Positions 35,052-43,481 of a DNA stretch of 64,000 nucleotides are shown in pieces. The number at the start of each line of letters is the position of its first letter. Position 1 is the stretch's first letter. Made by a program: the position numbers and the translations under genes. The stretch is from an uncultured Porphyromonas sp. (lineage in GTDB: Bacteria; Bacteroidota; Bacteroidia; Bacteroidales; Porphyromonadaceae). The notes beneath the pieces are model-generated. The model was not told the DNA's origin. It did not search any database and saw only the letters and a list, made by a program, of their open reading frames with translations. The stretch covers positions 1 to 64,000 of the forward strand of contig CAJPPK010000002.1 of NCBI GenBank assembly GCA_905372565.1, given 5' to 3'.

Positions 35052-37307
35052 CTAAAGCGTGAGAGCCGTAGCTACGAATGCGTGGATGCCCGCTTGAGGA
35101 TAGACGCCAATGTAGCTCTTCTCAATACCATGTTTGTCGAAGCTGTAGCTAGCCCAGCCTCCGGAGGAGTACTTTGCGTTGAAGAGGTTGTTGACCTGCA
35201 GGCTTATATTCCAGCGCTTGGCGAAGCGGATGGGGATGTCATAGCCTAGACGGAGACTGGCTATATGGTAGCTAGGCAGGCTACGCTGCTTGCTCCCCGT
35301 GTTGTCTAGGTATTGCTGTCCGACATACTGAGAGCTCAATGTGGCCTCGAAGTTTCCTTGGGTAAATGAGAGCATATTGCTTAGCGTCATCGAGGGGGAG
35401 TAGGCGATCGGGGTATCCTTGTAGACCGTGGCTACATTATCCTGCGCCTTCTCACTCCAAGCATAGAGTGTATAGGACTTGATACGATTCTTGCTCGTCC
35501 CGAAGGCTAGGTCCCAGCGTAGTGAAGGGAGAATACGCCACGAAGCATTGACTTCCATCCCCGTACGATAGCTCTTGGCTACATTTTCGCTAAGGTCTCC
35601 ACCGACGTCACTCTTCTTCCCATTGAGTACAAGTTGATCCTTGTAGTCCATATAGTAGAAGTTCACTCCGACAGTGAAAGTGCTGCTGCGGAATCCGTAC
35701 CCTAGTTCGTAGTCTGTGAGTCGCTCTGCTCGTGGATACTCAGCTGCACTCACCTCGGTGTAGTGCTTGCGGTTTGGCTCTCGATGTGCTACCGCGATAG
35801 ATCCATAGAGGTGATGCTGGGGTGCGAACTGGTAGAAGACTCCTGCCTTAGGATTGAAGAACGTGAAGGTCTTCTTTAGATCCATCTGTAGGGGGAGTCC
35901 TCCCTTAAAGTGATCTACCGTCCCCGTGATACGATAATCGATGAAGCGGAGTTGGAGGTCCGCGAAGAGGTTTAGCCCTGATAGGAGTTCGTAGGTAGCC
36001 TTGGTAAATCCAGAGAAGTCAGTCTTGTGGGCTGTGTCTTCATAGTAGCGCTCATGGGGCTCTACTTGGTAGGGATAAGGGGTGATGGGCTCACGCTCTC
36101 CATAATGGAGCCCGACATAATGGTTGCCAGCAAGCCCCGTGGTGAACTCAAAGCCATTAGCCTTGTACTCTGCGGAAGCGATCCCTCCGTAGAAGTCATT
36201 GTCGAGGTACTTGGTGCGTAGGAGGCTGATCTTCTTGATCGTCTGTTCCTTCCCATTCTCGTCGAGGATAGGGTTCCCGTCTGCGTCTCGGAGGATGAAG
36301 TGCTTTAGTCCATACTCCTTGAGCTTGCGTCCTGTACGATACTCATCAGTGAAGCCATAGCCCTGCGTATAGTGCCCTGTGAGGTTGAGCACCCAGCCGG
36401 AGGTTAGGTAGTGTGTGAGCTGAGCCTGGTAGTGGTTCTGTTCGTAGTTATCCGTATTGTAGCGGTAGCGAGCATCTGATTTAGTACTCCCTGGGTTGAT
36501 GTGACCTGCGGAGTTATAGGTACGTCCATAGAGTGCTTCTTGCCAAGGTTCTAGCCCATTCCAAGCGATACCTGTGCGTTGCTTCCCACCAAAGGCGAGT
36601 AGCTTGACGATCGTTCGATCACCCAGGTAACCTCCCTGCAGGAAGAAGGAGGTGCCATGCGATCCACTACGATCTACATAACCATCTGTCGTCATCTTCC
36701 CCACACGGGCTTCGAGTGCCCAGTGCCCAGCAATTCGACCGGTGGCGGCATGCACTTCTCGGCGGAAGGTGTTGTAGGCTCCTCCTAGGAGATTGATCGA
36801 AGCTGTAGGGGTGGGGGAGAAGTGATCTGTGCGAAGATTTAGGCTAGCTCCAAAGGCTGCCGAGCCATTCGAAGACGTGCCGACACCACGCTGGAGCTGA
36901 GCATCCTGAATGCTGGAGGAGAAGTTGGGCATGTTGGCCCAGAAGACGCCTTGACTCTCGGAGTCATTGAGGGGGACGCCATTGGTCATCGTGTTAATCC
37001 CAGCGGCATCGACACCACGGACACGGAGATAGGTGTAGCCGATCCCGATGCCTGGTTCGCTGGTAGCTACGACGGAGGGAGTCTGCAGGAGGAGATAGGG
37101 GATGTCTAGGCCGAGGTTAGCCTTCTGGAGTTGTTTCTTCGAGATGTTTGTGAAGGTCATCGGGGTCTTTGCCGAGGCACGAGTAGCCGTGACTTCTACT
37201 TGCTCGAGCTGATGGATACGGGTCGTATCTTGGCGCTGGGCAAGGGTGGGGAGGCACGTCACTAGCGAGAGAGTCGCTGTGGCGTAGAGGTTAGTTTTTC
37301 GCTTCAT
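35052..37307 (-). CDS. TonB-dependent outer-membrane receptor, predicted thiamine uptake
   Basis: A 751-aa precursor with signal peptide (cleaved near LAQRQD, residue 23), a TonB-box-like stretch EQVEVTATRA, a plug domain (YLRVRGVDAAGINTMTNGVPLND, given in part) and a 22-stranded barrel region. Ligand is inferred from context: a TPP riboswitch lies just upstream and a thiamine transporter and kinase follow within 25 bp. It would bring thiamine or its phosphates across the outer membrane with TonB energy. The last residues are ATALTL rather than an aromatic end, a mild departure from the usual barrel C-terminus. Confidence 0.88.
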   Translation of the reverse strand: MKRKTNLYATATLSLVTCLPTLAQRQDTTRIHQLEQVEVTATRASAKTPMTFTNISKKQLQKANLGLDIPYLLLQTPSVVATSEPGIGIGYTYLRVRGVDAAGINTMTNGVPLNDSESQGVFWANMPNFSSSIQDAQLQRGVGTSSNGSAAFGASLNLRTDHFSPTPTASINLLGGAYNTFRREVHAATGRIAGHWALEARVGKMTTDGYVDRSGSHGTSFFLQGGYLGDRTIVKLLAFGGKQRTGIAWNGLEPWQEALYGRTYNSAGHINPGSTKSDARYRYNTDNYEQNHYQAQLTHYLTSGWVLNLTGHYTQGYGFTDEYRTGRKLKEYGLKHFILRDADGNPILDENGKEQTIKKISLLRTKYLDNDFYGGIASAEYKANGFEFTTGLAGNHYVGLHYGEREPITPYPYQVEPHERYYEDTAHKTDFSGFTKATYELLSGLNLFADLQLRFIDYRITGTVDHFKGGLPLQMDLKKTFTFFNPKAGVFYQFAPQHHLYGSIAVAHREPNRKHYTEVSAAEYPRAERLTDYELGYGFRSSTFTVGVNFYYMDYKDQLVLNGKKSDVGGDLSENVAKSYRTGMEVNASWRILPSLRWDLAFGTSKNRIKSYTLYAWSEKAQDNVATVYKDTPIAYSPSMTLSNMLSFTQGNFEATLSSQYVGQQYLDNTGSKQRSLPSYHIASLRLGYDIPIRFAKRWNISLQVNNLFNAKYSSGGWASYSFDKHGIEKSYIGVYPQAGIHAFVATALTL

Positions 37308-37372
37308 CTTACATTAATACATAATAGATGTAATGCAGAGCTGAAGGGTGAGGGAGTAGATTGAGTCGATGA

Positions 37373-37450
37373 ACAATTCCTACGCCAGCATTGCCTGGGT
37401 CAGGTATTGAGGGTATCATCTCAGCTCGCCTAGGGCGAGCACCCCTTTGT
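37373..37450 (-). promoter_or_regulatory. TPP riboswitch (THI element)
   Basis: Read on the minus strand, the leader contains the THI-box core in order: GGGGTGC, then CTGAGATGATACCC, ACCTGA, and GCGTAGGAA, with a closing helix ACAA (37447-37450) / TTGT (37373-37376). It ends about 65 bp before the receptor ATG. It should lower expression of the receptor-pnuT-thiN operon when thiamine diphosphate is plentiful. Confidence 0.93.
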
Positions 37451-37470
37451 CCTTAGTTCTTTAACGCTCG

Positions 37471-37502
37471 CAAAGGTAGCGGATGTGTGGCATTTGAGCA
37501 AA
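37471..37502 (-). promoter_or_regulatory. Complete Bacteroidetes promoter of the thiamine operon
   Basis: On the minus strand TTTG (37499-37502) is separated by exactly 20 bp from TACCTTTG (37471-37478), matching the -33 TTTG / -7 TAnnTTTG consensus. Transcription would begin about 10 bp before the riboswitch. This is the best-formed promoter in the window. Confidence 0.75.
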
Positions 37503-37562
37503 TGCCTATAGTGAGCGTGCTAGTTAGTCTTGGGAGGGGGCTTTCTGGGGTATTGTAAGGGC

Positions 37563-37602
37563 TAAAAGAGAAGAGGCAACCCTCTGTCCGAAGGTTGCCT
37601 CT
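37563..37602 (-). terminator. Terminator after tRNA-Leu
   Basis: AGAGGCAACC (37572-37581) pairs with GGTTGCCTCT (37593-37602), followed on the minus strand by CTTTTAGC. Confidence 0.75.
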
Positions 37603-37611
37603 CAAGGCTTG

Positions 37612-37693
37612 TGCGGCTGAAGGGACTCGAACCCCCACGCCTCGCGGCATCAGATCCTAAGTCTGACGTGGCTACCAATTACACCACAGCCGC
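37612..37693 (-). tRNA. tRNA-Leu (TAG)
   Basis: An 82-nt cloverleaf on the minus strand. The acceptor stem is GCGGCTG/CAGCCGC with discriminator A. The anticodon stem TCAGA/TCTGA encloses CTTAGGA with anticodon TAG. A long variable arm (GCCGCGAGGC region) typical of leucine tRNAs precedes the T-arm with loop TTCGAGT. CCA is not encoded. Confidence 0.95.
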
Positions 37694-37881
37694 CTTGCTC
37701 TTATCGGGGACTTAAGGAGTCGCCCTTCGCGTAATTGCAATGCAAAGGTAAGTATTCTTTCCTAAAACTGCAAATCGTCAAGAAAAAGATCTTCCTAGTT
37801 TACTCCCTTCCTGTCGTTCAAGTGGATCTAGAAGGGGGCGGAGTGGGGGTGGATTCCCCTCTCTCTTAGTTCCAACTAGTA
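37694..37881. other. Gene-free stretch upstream of tRNA-Leu
   Basis: Nothing recognisable apart from probable promoter sequence for the tRNA. It belongs to a 466-bp gap that also holds the palindrome array at 37882 and the holB terminator. Confidence 0.4.
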
Positions 37882-37965
37882 GGTACTACTGTTGCCTATC
37901 GAGAGGCAACAGTATTGCCTCTTGAGGGGCACTACTGATGCCTCTTGGGTGTTACTACTGATTCT
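37882..37965. repeat. Palindrome array, 23-bp period (GGCAnnAGTAnTGCC word)
   Basis: Units of 15 bp start at 37882, 37905, 37928 and 37951, each 23 bp apart: GGTACTACTGTTGCC, GGCAACAGTATTGCC, GGCACTACTGATGCC and GTTACTACTGATTCT. The dyad axis falls on a base. It is preceded by CCAACTAGTAGG, which is also found before the sister array at 40202. Confidence 0.8.
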
Positions 37966-38021
37966 CCATAGGAGTTTGGACTGCAAGATGTCGGGCTTCG
38001 CTCCTAGAATATTCTTTTCGG

Positions 38022-38062
38022 ATAAAGAAGAGCCTCACCGACGAGAGCAGTGTCGGTGAGGC
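38022..38062 (-). terminator. Terminator after holB
   Basis: GCCTCACCGAC (38032-38042) pairs with GTCGGTGAGGC (38052-38062). On the minus strand it is followed by TCTTCTTTATCC. Confidence 0.7.
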
Positions 38063-38159
38063 AGAGTAAATATGGGGAAAGGAAGAGCGAGTGAGGTCTA
38101 GCTAGCTCATGAGTGGAGGGAAAGTCCAGCGCAAGGAAAGGTTAGCTCTAGGAAACCCG

Positions 38160-39308
38160 CTAACGGATCCCAACCTGCCGATAGCTCGGTGTGAGGGTGG
38201 AGGTGAGACGTAGGAGTAGATCGAAGAAGACCATCTTAGCATTGACGTTTTGTGCTAGATGTCGCTGCGCTAGATCGAGCTCTTCTTGTACCTGGCGCAC
38301 ATTCTTCCCCGTGATACAGTTACGGAGGTAGCTGGCGATACTCTCTTCGGGCTTGGCTAGATAGTTGATCTGAGGGAGATTCAGATTGTAGAGGTAGAAC
38401 TCACGGAACATGCGTGCAAGGTAGTCGATCAGTCTGGCCTGCTCGTCCCGAGTCAGTCCAGCTAGCTCATCGGCTAGCCCTCGCATTTCGGTAGGCTGGG
38501 CATTGACCGTAGCACGTAGGATACGACGAAGGTATTCGAGCTCTATCCCCAGCTCTGTCTCATCTCCTCGGAAGAGATCGAGAGCGTCTCGGTAGTTCCC
38601 TTGACACATGTGAGCGGCATAGACCGCATCCGCATCTGGTGGAGGAGAGGGGAGAGCGAGTAGAGCTCGCTCGATCTCCTCTGCAGGGAGAGGGCGAAGA
38701 CGGGTGATCTGCATCCGGCTACGCAGGGTGGTGAGTACGCTCTGCTCGTCCATGGAGACCATGAAGATGAGGGTGCGCTCTGGGGGCTCTTCCACCAGCT
38801 TGAGTAGTTTGTTGCCTAGAGCTTCCTGCATCTTCTCGGGGAGCCAGATCAAGAGGATCCGATAGCCCTTCCCCGAGGTCTGATAGCTGAGGGTGCGCTG
38901 GAGACTCTCTCCCTCTCTCGTGAAGATCGAGGCTTTTTTCCCCTCTCCAGCAAGAAGGCGTAGCCACTCTTCGTAGCGAGTGTATGCTCCTTGCTGGAGG
39001 AACGTGCGCCACTCGGAGAGGTGATCCTCACAGAGGTTCTTCCCTCCATTGTTGATGATCGGGAAGAGAAAGGAGAGGTCTGGATCACCTACGGCATCGA
39101 AGCGCTGACAGGAGGGGCATCTACCGCAGGCATCTGTTTCTCCTGGCTGAGAGCAGTTGAGATAGCGGGCATAGGCATAGGCCAGAGCAAGAGCCCCTTC
39201 GCCATCCCTGCCAAGGAAGAGCTGAGCGTGAGGGATTATACCTCGCTGAGCAGTGTCTATGAGACGAGCTTTGATGGAGTCATGTCCGACGAGATCACGA
39301 AAATACAT
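38160..39308 (-). CDS. holB: DNA polymerase III delta' subunit
   Basis: The delta' subunit is part of the clamp loader. The 382-aa protein starts MYFRDLVGHDSIKARL and has the AAA+ fold with a degenerate P-loop (FLGRDGEGALALAYAYARYLNC, in part), a four-cysteine zinc site (CSQPGETDACGRCPSC), and PPERTLIFMV followed by TTLRSRMQ (sensor and SRC-like region). An in-frame TTG at 39323 would add five residues; I prefer the ATG at 39308. It lies just after pabA on the minus strand. Confidence 0.88.
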   Translation of the reverse strand: MYFRDLVGHDSIKARLIDTAQRGIIPHAQLFLGRDGEGALALAYAYARYLNCSQPGETDACGRCPSCQRFDAVGDPDLSFLFPIINNGGKNLCEDHLSEWRTFLQQGAYTRYEEWLRLLAGEGKKASIFTREGESLQRTLSYQTSGKGYRILLIWLPEKMQEALGNKLLKLVEEPPERTLIFMVSMDEQSVLTTLRSRMQITRLRPLPAEEIERALLALPSPPPDADAVYAAHMCQGNYRDALDLFRGDETELGIELEYLRRILRATVNAQPTEMRGLADELAGLTRDEQARLIDYLARMFREFYLYNLNLPQINYLAKPEESIASYLRNCITGKNVRQVQEELDLAQRHLAQNVNAKMVFFDLLLRLTSTLTPSYRQVGIR

Positions 39309-39328
39309 GGGAGTAGAAGGCAAAAAGA

Positions 39329-39922
39329 TTAATGAGCAATATGGGCAAGGAAGCCTGAGATATAGTCTTTCCCTCGCTCGGTGATCATACTCTCGGGGTG
39401 AAACTGTAGTCCCCAGATCGGTAGCTCCCGATGGCGGAGAGACATTAAGACGGATCCCTCCCCAGGTTCTTCACTAAAGGAGGTCGCGAGGAGACACTCT
39501 GGGAGTGTCGAGGCGGCAACAGCCCAACTGTGGTAACGTCCGATAAGGCTCCCTTCGTGAGCCCAGCCTACCACCGAATCCGTGCTATCTATACGTGTGA
39601 GTCGGGACGCATGACCATGGAGTGGAGCGGGTAGCTGATGTAGCTTTGCACCGAAATGCTCTGCGATGGCTTGATGTCCTAAGCAAATACCTAAGATCGG
39701 TAGGTCTGATGTGATAGAGCTAGTTATTAATTGCTGGGTGTTTGGGTAGTCTACTGGGGTGCAGGGACCCGGGGAGAGTATAACTCCATCATACCGATTC
39801 AGCTGGTGTAGGTCTAAAGCTTCTGTCTGAATGCGATCAAAGGTCACCCCTCCTGACTCACGAAGGAGCTGAAGGATGTTATGGACAAAGGAATCATGAT
39901 GATCTAGGACAAGGAGGTGCAT
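39329..39922 (-). CDS. pabA: Aminodeoxychorismate/anthranilate synthase component II
   Basis: A 197-aa glutamine amidotransferase that supplies ammonia to chorismate-using enzymes for folate (PabB) or tryptophan (TrpE). It starts LLVLDHHDSFVHNILQLL and carries the class I nucleophile loop PILGICLGHQAIAEHFGA (Cys) and the His-Glu pair in LQFHPESM. The partner synthase gene is not in the window, so pabA versus trpG cannot be decided firmly; absence of trp neighbours favours pabA. Confidence 0.85.
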   Translation of the reverse strand: MHLLVLDHHDSFVHNILQLLRESGGVTFDRIQTEALDLHQLNRYDGVILSPGPCTPVDYPNTQQLITSSITSDLPILGICLGHQAIAEHFGAKLHQLPAPLHGHASRLTRIDSTDSVVGWAHEGSLIGRYHSWAVAASTLPECLLATSFSEEPGEGSVLMSLRHRELPIWGLQFHPESMITERGKDYISGFLAHIAH

Positions 39923-40201
39923 GAGACTAGGGATACTCGGAGGCTGGAGTTGAGATTTGTTGGATTAAGCTGTCCCTACCATATTCTACGATGGGTCGGA
40001 GTGTTTCCGCTTAAGAGTAGCAAAAAGAGGTTCTCCTAGGTTGGGAAGAGGTTTCTGCTGAAGTGACTATTGCGCTTCACTCGTATGGGGAGGGGCAAGA
40101 TCTCGTGGAGCAAATATAGCGATTAATGCTAGGAATATGAGTGGAGGTGTCGAGCTTAAGATTTGCCTCCTCATTTGTACTATGATGTTTACCAACTAGT
40201 A
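39923..40201. other. Gene-free stretch upstream of pabA
   Basis: Part of a 461-bp gap. A TATATTTG at 40111-40118 on the minus strand fits the -7 consensus but lies 190 bp before pabA. Otherwise nothing recognised. Confidence 0.35.
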
Positions 40202-40285
40202 GGCACTACTGTTGCCCCTTGAGAGGCAACAGTAGTGCCACCCGAGGGGCAACAGTAGTGCCTCTTTAAAGGTAATATTGATGCC
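40202..40285. repeat. Palindrome array, 23-bp period (GGCAACAGTAGTGCC word)
   Basis: Four 15-bp units start at 40202, 40225, 40248 and 40271, exactly 23 bp apart: GGCACTACTGTTGCC, GGCAACAGTAGTGCC twice, and GGTAATATTGATGCC. The first unit is the reverse complement of the second and third. The word and the flank CCAACTAGTAGG match the array at 37882. Confidence 0.85.
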
Positions 40286-40383
40286 TCTCGGGTACGATCC
40301 GATGAATATGCCTTGTGGAATGCTTTGCCTAGGTGAAGTGTTAGGCTTCGTGGCTGACCTTCGTGAAGCGCAGTCTTCTATCC

Positions 40384-41850
40384 CTAGTCTACTAGAGAAG
40401 GAGGATAGCCAATTAGGTATACTCGCTTCGTAGCACGGGTGATAGCCGTGTAGATCCAGCGAGCCATATTGCGATCTGTCGGCAGGTAGCCAGCTAGGCT
40501 GAGATCAACGAACACACATTTCCATTGTCCGCCTTGTGCCTTATGTGCTGTCACAGCATAGCCATACTTGACTTCGAGGGCACCCCAGAAGGGGTCTTTA
40601 CGTATCGCCTTTCGTCGATCAACTACGGAAGAAATGTGGGCATAGTCGGCTGTGATCTGCTCGAAGAGCTGCGCTTGCTGTGCAGGTGTTCGCTGAGCCT
40701 GCATATCATTAAGCCCTGTGAGGAGTAGCCTTACATCTAACTCCTCCTCTCGGTCGGGTAGGTAGATCGTAGCATCGGCAAAGCTGAGGTCATACTCTTG
40801 ATAGTACCGATGGATGCGCTGTATCTCGACCATTTCTCCATTGGCGATGAAGTCGGAGTGATCACGGCGCTTGGTGTAGTGGTAATTGTTACGAGCTACG
40901 ATGAGTCGCTCACCTCGCACGAGAGGCTCATCTTCGTAGTAGAAGATGGAGGAGCGGATGGCTTCGTTGCATGCTAGGGCATTTTTATTCGATGGGCAGA
41001 TGACGAGACACTCTTCGTGCCCATACTTGCGGTAGGCTTGGTCAAGGGTATCGATGAATTCCCCAGGCTCTACCGCTGTGATACCCTTCCAATCTAGAGT
41101 CTCTAAATGAATGGGTAGAGGGGTCTCGGGGGCTTCATCCTCGTAGGTAGTTAGGAGATCTCGTAGTGCAGTAGCGTTATGTAGGATCCCTCCCTGCTTC
41201 TGTCTCACGACTTGACGGAGGGTAGCGCTATAGACCTGCATACCATAGCGAGAGGACAAGACTTCGGGGTTGAGAGCATCACTGAGTGAAGTGCCTACGG
41301 GTGGGAGCTGGGCGGTATCCCCGACGAGGATTAGCTTGCTCGTCTCTCCAGACCAGACATAGCTCAAGAGATCATCAAGAAGGTTTCCCGATCCAAAGGG
41401 CGTCACTTGCTCTCCATCGCCTGAGATCATGGAGGCTTCGTCGACGATGAAGAGTGTCGGGGTGGTAGATCTACTTGTGGCTATCTGAAAGCTCCCTCCC
41501 TCCTCCTGCATGGCAGTCGAGGCTCTATATATGGTGTGGTGAATGGTGTGTGCTTGGAGTCCAGTAGCTGTGGAGAGTACTTTGGCCGCTCTACCCGTAG
41601 AGGCCATTAGCTCAATGCGTATCCCGGCATGTAGGGCAGCCTCTGTGATAGATCGTAGGAGGAAGGTTTTCCCTGTACCTGCATAGCCCGTGAGGAGAAA
41701 GAGGGCATAGGGTGAGGACTCTGCGAGGTAATGCTGAAGAGTCTCTAGAGCAGTCTGCTGGTCGTCAGTAAAGTCTTCGGTGGGGAGCGTGGCTAGCTGA
41801 TATGCTAGGGGAGTATACGGCATGTGATAATAATTTCTATCTTTGTCCAT
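40384..41850 (-). CDS. RecD-like superfamily I DNA helicase
   Basis: A 488-aa ATPase with helicase motifs: Walker A LLTGYAGTGKTFLLRS near residue 55, motif Ia ASTGRAAKVL, Walker B LFIVDEASMIS, motif III LVGDTAQLPPVG, and the C-terminal YAVTAHKAQGGQWKCVFVD and YTAITRATKRVYLIG. This layout is that of RecD/TraA-type 5'-3' helicases without extra N-terminal domains, common in Bacteroidetes. It probably acts in DNA repair or recombination, with no RecB/RecC genes nearby. The ATG at 41823 (MPYTPLAYQ) is an alternative start. The 5' end overlaps a -7 element for the divergent gene. Confidence 0.88.
   Translation of the reverse strand: MDKDRNYYHMPYTPLAYQLATLPTEDFTDDQQTALETLQHYLAESSPYALFLLTGYAGTGKTFLLRSITEAALHAGIRIELMASTGRAAKVLSTATGLQAHTIHHTIYRASTAMQEEGGSFQIATSRSTTPTLFIVDEASMISGDGEQVTPFGSGNLLDDLLSYVWSGETSKLILVGDTAQLPPVGTSLSDALNPEVLSSRYGMQVYSATLRQVVRQKQGGILHNATALRDLLTTYEDEAPETPLPIHLETLDWKGITAVEPGEFIDTLDQAYRKYGHEECLVICPSNKNALACNEAIRSSIFYYEDEPLVRGERLIVARNNYHYTKRRDHSDFIANGEMVEIQRIHRYYQEYDLSFADATIYLPDREEELDVRLLLTGLNDMQAQRTPAQQAQLFEQITADYAHISSVVDRRKAIRKDPFWGALEVKYGYAVTAHKAQGGQWKCVFVDLSLAGYLPTDRNMARWIYTAITRATKRVYLIGYPPSLVD
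41838..41845 (+). promoter_or_regulatory. -7 promoter element for the + strand gene at 41943
   Basis: TATCTTTG lies about 100 bp upstream of the ATG and inside the first codons of the divergent helicase gene. Confidence 0.5.
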
Positions 41851-41942
41851 GTGAAGTTACTGCTTTTCGTACGCATAGGTATTAGATAGCTGGAACTTGC
41901 GAGATACGATAGAATGAACAACTAACTACATATTAGATTACG

Positions 41943-42581
41943 ATGAAAAAAGTTATCCTCGCACTAGTCGCTGTAGCCGTGGTATTCCTGGCTTACACCA
42001 CCGTGATGAGTGTGTGGTCTCCCGTGAACTTCGACAAGAAGCAGCAAAGCATTGAGGAAGGCCTACAGAAGCAACTCAAGAAGATCGCTACCCTGGAAGA
42101 TGCTTACAAGAGTGTCTATGACAAGTATGCTAGCAAAGAAGAACTCATCGACTTCGTTTCTAATGGTCGTATCTTCTATATCAAGGCAGAAGGTGACTAT
42201 ACCAGTGCTATGCGTGAGCAGGGACTCTCAGAGGAGGATGCAGCTCGCCGTGGCTTGATCCGCCGTGATACGATCTGGGTATCAGCTAAGGATTCTCTCC
42301 TGAAGGATGGTACGGATCTCGCTAAGCTCTTTGTGATCGCTAACAACCCTGACTCCTCTATTCAGGTCGTAGCAGGTACGATCGAGCAGGAGGTCGGAGA
42401 CACGAAGATTGATGTGCCCGTCTTCCAGGCTTCAGCTTCATACGAGAGCTATCTCAATCCTCTAGGCAATCCTCGCCGTGTACGTGAAAAGGTAGAGGCT
42501 GCTAATGCTAAGGCTAATGCCTTCGCTGGGCTCCGTGTCGGTTCTCTCACGGAGGTGAAGACGAACGGTAACTGGGAGTAA
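41943..42581 (+). CDS. Membrane-anchored hypothetical protein
   Basis: Not recognised as a named family. The 212-aa protein has one N-terminal membrane anchor (residues 4-22), then a Gln/Lys-rich helical stretch (31-65) that could form a coiled coil, and a mixed C-terminal domain without cysteines or evident catalytic motifs. Codon use matches its neighbours. Its stop overlaps the start of the DUF3822 gene (TAATG), so translation is coupled. Homologues in the same place in other Bacteroidetes seem likely but cannot be checked here. Confidence 0.8.
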   Translation: MKKVILALVAVAVVFLAYTTVMSVWSPVNFDKKQQSIEEGLQKQLKKIATLEDAYKSVYDKYASKEELIDFVSNGRIFYIKAEGDYTSAMREQGLSEEDAARRGLIRRDTIWVSAKDSLLKDGTDLAKLFVIANNPDSSIQVVAGTIEQEVGDTKIDVPVFQASASYESYLNPLGNPRRVREKVEAANAKANAFAGLRVGSLTEVKTNGNWE

Positions 42582-43429
42582 TGATCGATCAACTCTCTTT
42601 GGAGCGACTCTCTGCAGAGACTGCTCCCTCACAAAGCTTGTCCATCCGGTATCTATCGGGTGGACTTGCTTTTTGTGTGCGTATGCTCCCGCCAGCGGGA
42701 GAGATCGTAGCCTGTGGCTTTCTTCCTTTCTCCCTTTCATCAGAGAAGAAGGTGGAAGAAAAGTTCCTTGAGCTTTTCTATACCTATGACTTCTTGGCTT
42801 ACCCTTATCATCAGATCTACTGCTATTACCACCCTGAATCGGCAGTCTTAGTGCCTACAGAGCTGGTGACTGCTGGACAGGAAGGACTTTGGCTCTTTGA
42901 AGGGTTGGATGATGTCAAGCCGCGGCCTGTGGGGGATGCCTCAGTATACTATCTCAGTACACCATTACCCGAGGAGACGAAGAGCCTTGTGACACGGACT
43001 GACTCCACCTTAGTACAACTCTTTCGTCGTACGCTCCTCGTCGTTGAGCTGATCCCGGCCTGCTTCCCAGCACTTAGCTTGCGTCTGGAGCATAGTCGTG
43101 GCTTTCTCGCAAGTGAGTTACTAGTGCTTCTTGAAGGGAATCAATTGACGCTCCTAGCACATCGTCGAGGAGAAGTCTTTAGCTATCGTCAAGTATCTCT
43201 TCGTGTCCCTTCCGATGAGAAATCATTAGGAGAGGAGGTGCTCTTCTATCTTTTTGCTCAATGGCAACATCTAGGACTGGATGGAGCTATTGACCGAGTT
43301 GCTCTTGGGATGTCAGCACCAGACTTTGCTATGGAAGTCGTCAGAGAGGAACAGGCTTATGCTCACCTGAAGGAACTTCTCGCTCCATACGTACAGACTG
43401 TCGAAGTCTTCACCTATTCCCCTTGCTAA
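42581..43429 (+). CDS. DUF3822 family protein
   Basis: A 282-aa cytoplasmic protein. By position and outline it fits DUF3822, a Bacteroidetes family of unknown function usually found just before rsmD. Visible segments are LSIRYLSGGLAFCVR, YHQIYCYYHPESAVLVPTEL and a C-terminal half with FLASELLVLLEGNQLTLLAHR. The fold may recall actin-like ATPases, but no nucleotide motif is obvious. It overlaps the upstream gene by one base and lies 52 bp before rsmD. Confidence 0.72.
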   Translation: MIDQLSLERLSAETAPSQSLSIRYLSGGLAFCVRMLPPAGEIVACGFLPFSLSSEKKVEEKFLELFYTYDFLAYPYHQIYCYYHPESAVLVPTELVTAGQEGLWLFEGLDDVKPRPVGDASVYYLSTPLPEETKSLVTRTDSTLVQLFRRTLLVVELIPACFPALSLRLEHSRGFLASELLVLLEGNQLTLLAHRRGEVFSYRQVSLRVPSDEKSLGEEVLFYLFAQWQHLGLDGAIDRVALGMSAPDFAMEVVREEQAYAHLKELLAPYVQTVEVFTYSPC

Positions 43430-43481
43430 CTCGTAGATGCTGTACTAGCATCTATTTCCCCTAAATGATCCATACGCTACT

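Noticed and set aside
37882..40285. CRISPR array
   Set aside because: The units are short (15 bp), imperfect, with 8-bp spacers and at most six copies, and no cas gene is near. The geometry does not fit CRISPR.
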